Assembly (NCBI GenBank): GCA_021807585.1
Contig: JAKBCQ010000019.1
Coordinates: 1-12,098 of the forward strand
Length of the DNA stretch: 12,098 bases
Direction: 5' to 3'
Source of the DNA: Planctomycetota bacterium
GTDB taxonomy: Bacteria > Planctomycetota > Planctomycetia > Isosphaerales > Isosphaeraceae
The notes under the pieces are model-generated. The model did no database searches. It saw only the letters and a program-made list of their open reading frames with translations, and was not told where the DNA came from. Of this stretch, positions 6,405 through 12,098 are shown piece by piece; the stretch's first letter is position 1; every line of letters starts with the position of its first letter. Position numbers and translations under genes: made by a program.

Positions 6405-9400
6405 ATGAGCGTGATTTCGGCTCGTCGAGTGATCTCGTTCGCCTTGGTATGCTTTTCATTGGGATTCGGCGATTGCGCGTTCGCCGCCGATCAACCCGCC
6501 AAGCTCACGTTCCACAAAGGGGATCGAGTCGTTTATATCGGCGGAGTCTTCGCCGAACGCCTCGATCATTTCGGCCGATTGGAAACGCTCGTTCAATTGC
6601 GCAGGCCCGATCTTGGCCTCACGTTCCGAAGTCTCGCGTGGCCAGGAGATACGCCTTCCGAACAGCCCAGACCGCTCAACTTCGGCGATCAAATCCGTCA
6701 TCTCACCGAGCAAAAGGCCGATGTCATCTTCCTCTGTTTCGGTCTTTCGGAATCGTTCGCGGGCCCCGAGGGATTAAACGATTTCCGCTCGGGACTCGAA
6801 GCGTTAATCCAGGATTATCAGTCGCATAAGTTCAACGGAAAGACCGCGCCGCGGCTGGTCGTCATCTCGCCGATCGCGCACGAGAATGTCGGCGGCGACT
6901 TTCCAGACCCGACCGCTCACAACCGCAACCTTGAACTTTACACCGAAGCGATGCGATCGATCGCTCAAACGCATACGCTGCCGTTCGTCGATCTTTATCA
7001 CCCCACGCTCGCTTTGATGAACGAGCCGGGAGGATCTAAGCTCACGTTCAACGGCGTTCATCTGACCGATTACGGCGATTGGGCGGTGTCGCAATTGATG
7101 ATTGATCAATTGTTCGATCCCGCGGTCGCGGTCGACGCGACGCTCGACGGTTCGAATCCGAATGCGATCGATTTCGCTCCACTCAAAAGGGCGCTCGATC
7201 GCACGTTTCGCGTCCCTCCCGTTCCTTCTGGAGCTCACGCTCACGATTCTTTGCTCAAGCGTCTCCCGAAGATTGTCGTCAAGAATCTTCCCGGCGGCGA
7301 ATTCACGCTCGTATTGGATGGAATTCCGATCGCGTCGGCCGCGAGCGAATCGTGGGCGTCGGGAGTTCGCCTAATCCGAGGCGCTCTGGTCGACGGCGTT
7401 GAAAAGCTCCGCCTCGCGATCGCGGACCGCAATCAAGAGTTTTATTATCGTTGGAGGGGGGTGAATGGTGAATACATTTACGGTCGGCGCGTCGATCCGT
7501 TCGGATCGGTTTCGTTTCCGCCCGAGATGAAGAAGCTTGATGAGATGATTGCCGACCGCGACACGCGTATTCTCACGCTCAACAAGCATGCCGCGATCGG
7601 AGAGTTCGCGCTCAAAGCGGGATATGTTCCCGAATCGAAAGTCGCAACCGTTTCCGGGACCGAGCCCAAAGCCGAATCGGTTTACGAGGTTTACGGGCAA
7701 AAGCCGGGATACATCGGCGGCAAACGATTTCCAACCGCGGCCGATCCCGCCGAGGAATTGAAAACGTTCAAAGTTCCCGAAGGTTTTGAGGTGAACTTAT
7801 ACGCGTCCGACGTCGAATTCCCGCTTCATAAGCCGATCGCGATGAAGTTCGACGCCAGGGGACGGATGTGGGTGACATGCGCGCCGTCTTACCCGCAGTA
7901 TCTTCCAGGTCATCCTCCCGACGACAAGGTTTTGATTCTGGACGATCAAAACGGCGACGGCAAAGCCGATAAGTGCACGGTTTTCGCCGACAAGCTCTAT
8001 TTACCGGGAGGGATCGAACTCGGCGACGGCGGAGCGTACATCGCCGAACAGCCCAATTTACTGTTCGCCAAAGATACGAACGGCGACGACATCGCCGATT
8101 ATCGCGAGACGATCCTCCACGGTTTCGGCACCGGCGACAGCCATCACGCGATCAACGCGTTCACGTGGGGGCCCGGCGGGTCGCTTTATATGATGGAGGG
8201 GACGTTCCTCGTTTCGGCGGTTGAAACGCCTTACGGGCTCACACGGTTACACGAATCGGGGGTTTATCGGTTCGAGCCGAATTCGGGAAGGGTCGACGTT
8301 TCGGTCTCGTATTCGTTCGCCAACCCGTGGGGCGAGGTTTTCGACCGTTGGGGTCAAAACTTTCTCGCCGACGCGTCGGGGGGCTCGAATTACTTCGCGC
8401 TGCCGATCATGGGACGCGTCGAACACCCGCGTAAACATCCCGGCATGAAAGAGTTCACCCTCACCAAGGTGCGCCCCACGTGCGGTTGCGAGATCGTATC
8501 AAGCCGTAATTTCCCCGCCGATATGCAGGGCAATTATCTTGTTAATAATTGCATTGGTTTTCAGGGGATCAAGAATTACAAGGTCGAGGAGGACGGATCG
8601 GGGTTCGTGGGTCGCGAGATCGAGCCCCTGCTCTTTTCGACCGATCCCAATTTTCGACCCGTCGACATCTCGTTCGGACCCGACGGAGCTTTATATATCG
8701 TCGATTGGTACAACCCGTTGATCGGACATATGCAGTTTTCGATTCGCGATCCGGGGCGCGATCACGTTCACGGGCGGATCTGGCGGATCGCTTATAAAAA
8801 GCGTCCGCTTGTTTCGAGGCCCAAGATCGCGGGCGAGCCGATCGCGGCGCTGCTCGATCTTTTAAGAACCTATGAAGATCGGACGCGGTATCAAGCTCGA
8901 ATCGAATTACGCAATCGCGACCGAACCGCGGTTTTGAAGGCTCTGGGAGATTGGGTCGCGGCTCTCGATCGCGCCGAGCCCGATTATGAACACTTGCTGC
9001 TCGAAGCGCTTTGGATTTACGCCGGCGAGAACACGGTGAACCGCGATTTGCTGGAAAAGCTGCTCGCGGCTCGCGATTATCACCCCCGCGCCGCGGCGAC
9101 GCGCGTGCTTCGCTATTGGAGCGATCGGATTAAAGATTCGCTCACGCTTTTGCGCAAGCAGGCGGTTGACGACAACCCCCGCGTTCGGCTTGAAGCGGTC
9201 GTCGCTCTCTCGGATTTCAAATCGTCGGAGGCCGCCGACGCGGCGCTCGAGGCGCTGCGGAAACCGGTCGATTATTATCTCGATTTCGGCCTCAAAGAGA
9301 CGATGACGACTCTTGAACGATTCTGGCGCCCGGCGCTTGCCGAGGGGAAGCCGATCGCCGCGAGCAATCCCGCCGGAGCGATCTTCTTAACGGGTATTCT

Positions 9401-11636
9401 CAGCCCAGCCGAGCTGATCAAGCTGCCGCCGAGTTCGACGATCGATCTCGCCATTCTCTCGCGCGAAGGGATCGTCGCCGAGGAACGCACGATCGCTCTT
9501 AAACGTCTGACCGAACGGAACAAATCGACCGTGATTTCCGAATTGCTCAAAGTGATTGAGCATGTTGATTCGGAAGACAGCTTACACACGGGACACGTAT
9601 TGAACGATCTCGCCGAAATGCTGTCGGCGCGTCCCGTCGATGAACTTCGCGCGGCGCGGCGCGAGCTCGAGCGGATCGCGGCGCGCGCCCGTCATCCGTT
9701 CACGCGTCAAGTTGCGACGGTCGCACTGATCGAAGCCGACGATTCTCTTGAACCTTCGTGGCGAAACGCGACCCGATCGCTCGCGGCGCTGACGACTTGG
9801 GTCGACGCGGTTCCGTTGATTCGCAAGGCCGAGCTTCGCTCCGCGGCGTTCGATACTATTCATCCCCTTGTGAACGGCAAGCTTCCCGAAACGCTCGCAT
9901 CGCTGGGAAAGAAAGACCGCGTACCGCGAGGCAGGTTCGTAAGAATCGAGCTGCCCGGAAACGCGCGTACGCTCACGCTCGCCGAGGTTCAGGTGCAAAG
10001 CGACGGCAAGAACGTCGCGCCCCAGGGGGTCGCTTTGCAATCGAGCGTCGCTTACGACGGCCCTCCCGAACGCGCGATCGACGGTAATACCGACGGTTCG
10101 TACGGTGCGGGGGGGCAAACGCACACGCAAGAGAACGAGCTCAATCCGTGGTGGATGCTCGATCTTGGAAGCGATCGCCCGATCGAGGAGATCGTCGTTT
10201 GGAACCGAACCGACGGCGATCTGGGAGATCGTTTGAGAGGATTTCGATTGATCGTGCGCGATTCAAGCGGATCGATCACGTATCGCAAAGACAATCTTCC
10301 AACCCCTCGGCCTTCGGTCCGTTTTGAGATCGGGAGCGATCCCGAGGGGATGCTGCGGAGGTCGGCGATCAATGCGCTTCCGGCGCTTGCGGGACACGAG
10401 CGAGAGTCGTTCCGAACGCTCGCGCATTTGATTGTGAAAGGCGCCGATCGCGACGCGGCGATCAGGGCGATCCGACGGATTCCCCGCGAACATCGGCCGA
10501 TCGACGAGGTTCGTCCCGTGCTCGCAGCGCTTGTCGCTTACGTTTCAGGGCTCGGCGACGCGGCGCGAGCCGAACCCGCTGCGCTCGACGCGATCCAACT
10601 GGGAGGAGACCTGGCTTCGACCCTTCCCGCGACCGAGGCCAAATCGTATCGATCGAAACTCGGCGATCTGGGCGTCAACGTCGTCCTGATTCGCACGATT
10701 CCACATAAGATGGTTTATGATCGATCGAAGTTTTATGTCGAGGCGGGGAAGCCCGTCGTGATCGTTTTTGAGAATCCCGACATCATGCCGCACAACTGGA
10801 TTGTCGCGGCGCCGGGATCGTTGGCGCAAATCGGTCTCGCGGCCGAGCGGATGGCGTCGAGCCCCGACGGCTATGCGCGCAGTTTCATTCCGAGTGATCG
10901 CCGCGTGCTGCACTCGATCCGGCTGGTTCAACCCGGCGAATCGTTGCGGCTCAATTTCCGCGCGCCCACGACCGTCGGAGAATATCCGTATGTTTGCACA
11001 TTTCCAGGGCACTGGCGGATCATGAACGGCGTGATGCATGTCGTGCCGAGGCTTGCGGATATCCCCGCCGACGAGCTCAATCCGCCGCCGGCGGGCGAAT
11101 CTTCGCCCGATTCAAGACCGTTCGTTCGGCAATGGCTGTTTGAAGATCTCGCCGCCGATCTGCATAACGTTGGTCACGCGCGATCATATGAACGCGGCAA
11201 AGCGCTCTTCACCGCGGCGACTTGTGTTCAATGCCACAAGGCGCGAGGCGAAGGGGGCGAAATCGGCCCGAATCTCGACGAAATCGCGCGAAAGGTCGTC
11301 GACAAGAAAATCACTCCGGCTGACGTTCTCCATTCGGTGCTCGACCCGTCGAAGGACATCGAAGAAAAATATCGACCTGTGTTAATTGAAACGAACGACG
11401 GCGAGGTCGTGACGGGGATCGTTTCGGATCGGACCGCGGATTCTCTGACGATCGTCGCGGGACCGCGAGCGAAGCCGCGAACCGTCCTGTTGAAGGATGT
11501 GGCCGAGAAGGCCGAGTCGAAGGTTTCGTTGATGCCGCAGGGCTTGCTCGTCACCCTTTCCAAAGACGAGATTTTCGATCTTATCGCTTATGTGATCGCC
11601 GCGGGCGATCCCGATCATAAAGCATTCCATAAATGA
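6405..11636 (+). CDS. Exported PVC-type multidomain dehydrogenase: SGNH, propeller, HEAT, discoidin, azurin-like Cu and haem c
   Basis: A 1743-residue periplasmic or surface redox protein. Residues 1-27 are a signal peptide ending AFA before ADQP. About 35-250 is an SGNH/GDSL-like domain with degenerate catalytic blocks. About 452-800 is the Pirellula/Verrucomicrobium-type 'membrane-bound dehydrogenase' propeller, with Ca-loop-like DDQNGDGKAD (513-522) and DTNGDDIAD (557-565) and the hallmark DWYNPLIGHMQ...RDHVHGRIWR. About 805-1165 contains HEAT-like helices. About 1177-1308 is discoidin-like (WMLDLGSDRPIEEIVVWNR). About 1424-1546 is an azurin-like cupredoxin with ligands His1463, Cys1531, His1536 and Met1540 (CTFPGHWRIM). 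About 1598-1743 is a PVC-type haem domain with CVQCH at 1607-1611 and probable axial Met1710 (SLMPQGL). It probably oxidises a carbohydrate or alcohol and passes electrons to copper and haem; the substrate is unknown. Cytochrome c maturation would be required. Confidence 0.93.
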   Translation: MSVISARRVISFALVCFSLGFGDCAFAADQPAKLTFHKGDRVVYIGGVFAERLDHFGRLETLVQLRRPDLGLTFRSLAWPGDTPSEQPRPLNFGDQIRHLTEQKADVIFLCFGLSESFAGPEGLNDFRSGLEALIQDYQSHKFNGKTAPRLVVISPIAHENVGGDFPDPTAHNRNLELYTEAMRSIAQTHTLPFVDLYHPTLALMNEPGGSKLTFNGVHLTDYGDWAVSQLMIDQLFDPAVAVDATLDGSNPNAIDFAPLKRALDRTFRVPPVPSGAHAHDSLLKRLPKIVVKNLPGGEFTLVLDGIPIASAASESWASGVRLIRGALVDGVEKLRLAIADRNQEFYYRWRGVNGEYIYGRRVDPFGSVSFPPEMKKLDEMIADRDTRILTLNKHAAIGEFALKAGYVPESKVATVSGTEPKAESVYEVYGQKPGYIGGKRFPTAADPAEELKTFKVPEGFEVNLYASDVEFPLHKPIAMKFDARGRMWVTCAPSYPQYLPGHPPDDKVLILDDQNGDGKADKCTVFADKLYLPGGIELGDGGAYIAEQPNLLFAKDTNGDDIADYRETILHGFGTGDSHHAINAFTWGPGGSLYMMEGTFLVSAVETPYGLTRLHESGVYRFEPNSGRVDVSVSYSFANPWGEVFDRWGQNFLADASGGSNYFALPIMGRVEHPRKHPGMKEFTLTKVRPTCGCEIVSSRNFPADMQGNYLVNNCIGFQGIKNYKVEEDGSGFVGREIEPLLFSTDPNFRPVDISFGPDGALYIVDWYNPLIGHMQFSIRDPGRDHVHGRIWRIAYKKRPLVSRPKIAGEPIAALLDLLRTYEDRTRYQARIELRNRDRTAVLKALGDWVAALDRAEPDYEHLLLEALWIYAGENTVNRDLLEKLLAARDYHPRAAATRVLRYWSDRIKDSLTLLRKQAVDDNPRVRLEAVVALSDFKSSEAADAALEALRKPVDYYLDFGLKETMTTLERFWRPALAEGKPIAASNPAGAIFLTGILSPAELIKLPPSSTIDLAILSREGIVAEERTIALKRLTERNKSTVISELLKVIEHVDSEDSLHTGHVLNDLAEMLSARPVDELRAARRELERIAARARHPFTRQVATVALIEADDSLEPSWRNATRSLAALTTWVDAVPLIRKAELRSAAFDTIHPLVNGKLPETLASLGKKDRVPRGRFVRIELPGNARTLTLAEVQVQSDGKNVAPQGVALQSSVAYDGPPERAIDGNTDGSYGAGGQTHTQENELNPWWMLDLGSDRPIEEIVVWNRTDGDLGDRLRGFRLIVRDSSGSITYRKDNLPTPRPSVRFEIGSDPEGMLRRSAINALPALAGHERESFRTLAHLIVKGADRDAAIRAIRRIPREHRPIDEVRPVLAALVAYVSGLGDAARAEPAALDAIQLGGDLASTLPATEAKSYRSKLGDLGVNVVLIRTIPHKMVYDRSKFYVEAGKPVVIVFENPDIMPHNWIVAAPGSLAQIGLAAERMASSPDGYARSFIPSDRRVLHSIRLVQPGESLRLNFRAPTTVGEYPYVCTFPGHWRIMNGVMHVVPRLADIPADELNPPPAGESSPDSRPFVRQWLFEDLAADLHNVGHARSYERGKALFTAATCVQCHKARGEGGEIGPNLDEIARKVVDKKITPADVLHSVLDPSKDIEEKYRPVLIETNDGEVVTGIVSDRTADSLTIVAGPRAKPRTVLLKDVAEKAESKVSLMPQGLLVTLSKDEIFDLIAYVIAAGDPDHKAFHK

Positions 11637-11673
11637 TTTTATCAGGCTCTATAAATCCAATAGGGTCGATCGC

Positions 11674-11680
11674 GAGGGGG
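11674..11680 (+). promoter_or_regulatory. Ribosome-binding site of the last gene
   Basis: GAGGGGG at 11674-11680, four bases before the ATG at 11685, is a strong Shine-Dalgarno-like sequence. The gap from the preceding stop codon is only 48 bases and holds no hairpin with a T-run, so the gene may be co-transcribed with the large redox gene. Confidence 0.65.
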
Positions 11681-11684
11681 TTTT

Positions 11685-12098
11685 ATGGCGTCGAACGAGC
11701 CGGCTTACCGATTGGTCGTTTTCGACGCGCCCGACGAACCACAGGCGACGCGCGATCTGATCGCCAAGGTTGTGAACATGCATCCGACCGACGCGATGCG
11801 GTGGGTGGCGCGAACTCCCGGCGTGTTTCCCGGGCTTTTATCCGAGGCTCAGGTGCGACCGCTGCTCGACGGGCTTTACGATCTGGGGGTCGCGGCGGAG
11901 GCGTGGCGCGACGATTCGTTCCCCGATCTCACGCGACCGCGGGTCGTGCATGAGGCCTCTTGCCTTCCAGAAGGGTTTCGGATCACGGGGCTGCGCGGCG
12001 AGCCGACACACTGGATTCCGTGGGATCAGATCGAACTCGTGAACGCGGGAAGGGTGGTTGAAGACGACAACCGCGATTCCGAATCGCCCCGTTGGACG
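11685..12098 (+). CDS. Conserved hypothetical protein, N-terminal part (3' end outside window)
   Basis: An open frame of 138 codons runs from the ATG at 11685 to the right edge without a stop. It begins MASNEPAYRLVVFDAPDEPQ. There is no signal peptide or membrane segment, so it is probably cytoplasmic. The first ~75 residues (TRDLIAKVVNMHPTDAMRWV, then LLSEAQVRPLLDGLYDLGV) suggest a small alpha/beta domain. It resembles in style the L7/L12 C-terminal or ClpS fold, in which helices flank a 'hxxPTDA' turn; this is only an impression. A second part (GFRITGLRGEPTHWIPWDQI) looks like a beta-rich module. I recall similar short proteins from planctomycete genomes but know no function. The strong ribosome-binding site, GC-rich third positions and 48-bp spacing support a real gene. 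Confidence 0.82.
   Translation, partial: MASNEPAYRLVVFDAPDEPQATRDLIAKVVNMHPTDAMRWVARTPGVFPGLLSEAQVRPLLDGLYDLGVAAEAWRDDSFPDLTRPRVVHEASCLPEGFRITGLRGEPTHWIPWDQIELVNAGRVVEDDNRDSESPRWT

Noticed and set aside
1..12098. High frequency of CGATCG/TCGATC words, possibly a HIP1-like or methylation-related signal
   Set aside because: Such words are frequent by eye, but codon preference (Ile ATC, Asp GAT, Arg CGN) could explain them. Counts against a codon-shuffled background would be needed.
1..12098. CRISPR, insertion sequence, phage or defence system
   Set aside because: No regularly spaced short repeats, transposase, integrase, nuclease or toxin-antitoxin motifs are seen in any frame.

Overview
The window looks like chromosomal DNA of a planctomycete, plausibly Isosphaeraceae or Gemmataceae; the rank is inference. 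The evidence is a formylglycine-type sulfatase, two secreted proteins with the N-terminal planctomycete LExRxLLS motif (LEPR-XLL type), a very large PVC-type 'membrane-bound dehydrogenase' with HEAT repeats and a haem domain, and a small conserved protein of a kind I associate with planctomycetes. Coding DNA is GC-rich by eye. The long intergenic region holds strikingly AT-rich islands.

Layout: (1) 1-669, plus strand, is the C-terminal part of a sulfatase cut by the left edge. (2) 670-807 is a short convergent gap with a strong intrinsic terminator for the minus-strand genes. (3) 808-3006 and 3108-4964, both minus strand, are tandem paralogues for secreted or surface proteins. Each has an LEPR-XLL-like N-terminus, a conserved domain of about 120 residues, a low-complexity linker and a conserved 383-residue propeller-like C-terminal domain. 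They are separated by 101 bp and share the same ribosome-binding-site layout. A 137-bp segment is 136/137 identical between them, which suggests gene conversion. (4) 4965-6404 is a divergent non-coding region of about 1.4 kb with AT-rich islands, perfect palindromes and a possible promoter/operator for the minus-strand pair; I see no convincing gene in it. (5) 6405-11636, plus strand, is one 1743-residue exported protein joining a degenerate SGNH-hydrolase domain, a dehydrogenase-type beta-propeller, HEAT-like repeats, a discoidin-like domain, an azurin-like type-1 copper domain and a c-type haem domain. (6) 11685-12098, plus strand, is the start of a small conserved hypothetical gene cut by the right edge.

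The genes do not form one obvious pathway. The sulfatase and the large redox protein fit the usual planctomycete pattern of extracytoplasmic breakdown and oxidation of (sulfated) carbohydrates, but no sequence evidence links them directly. The tandem LEPR-XLL paralogues look like a lineage-specific secreted family of unknown function. I see no CRISPR array, insertion sequence, phage gene, rRNA or credible tRNA.
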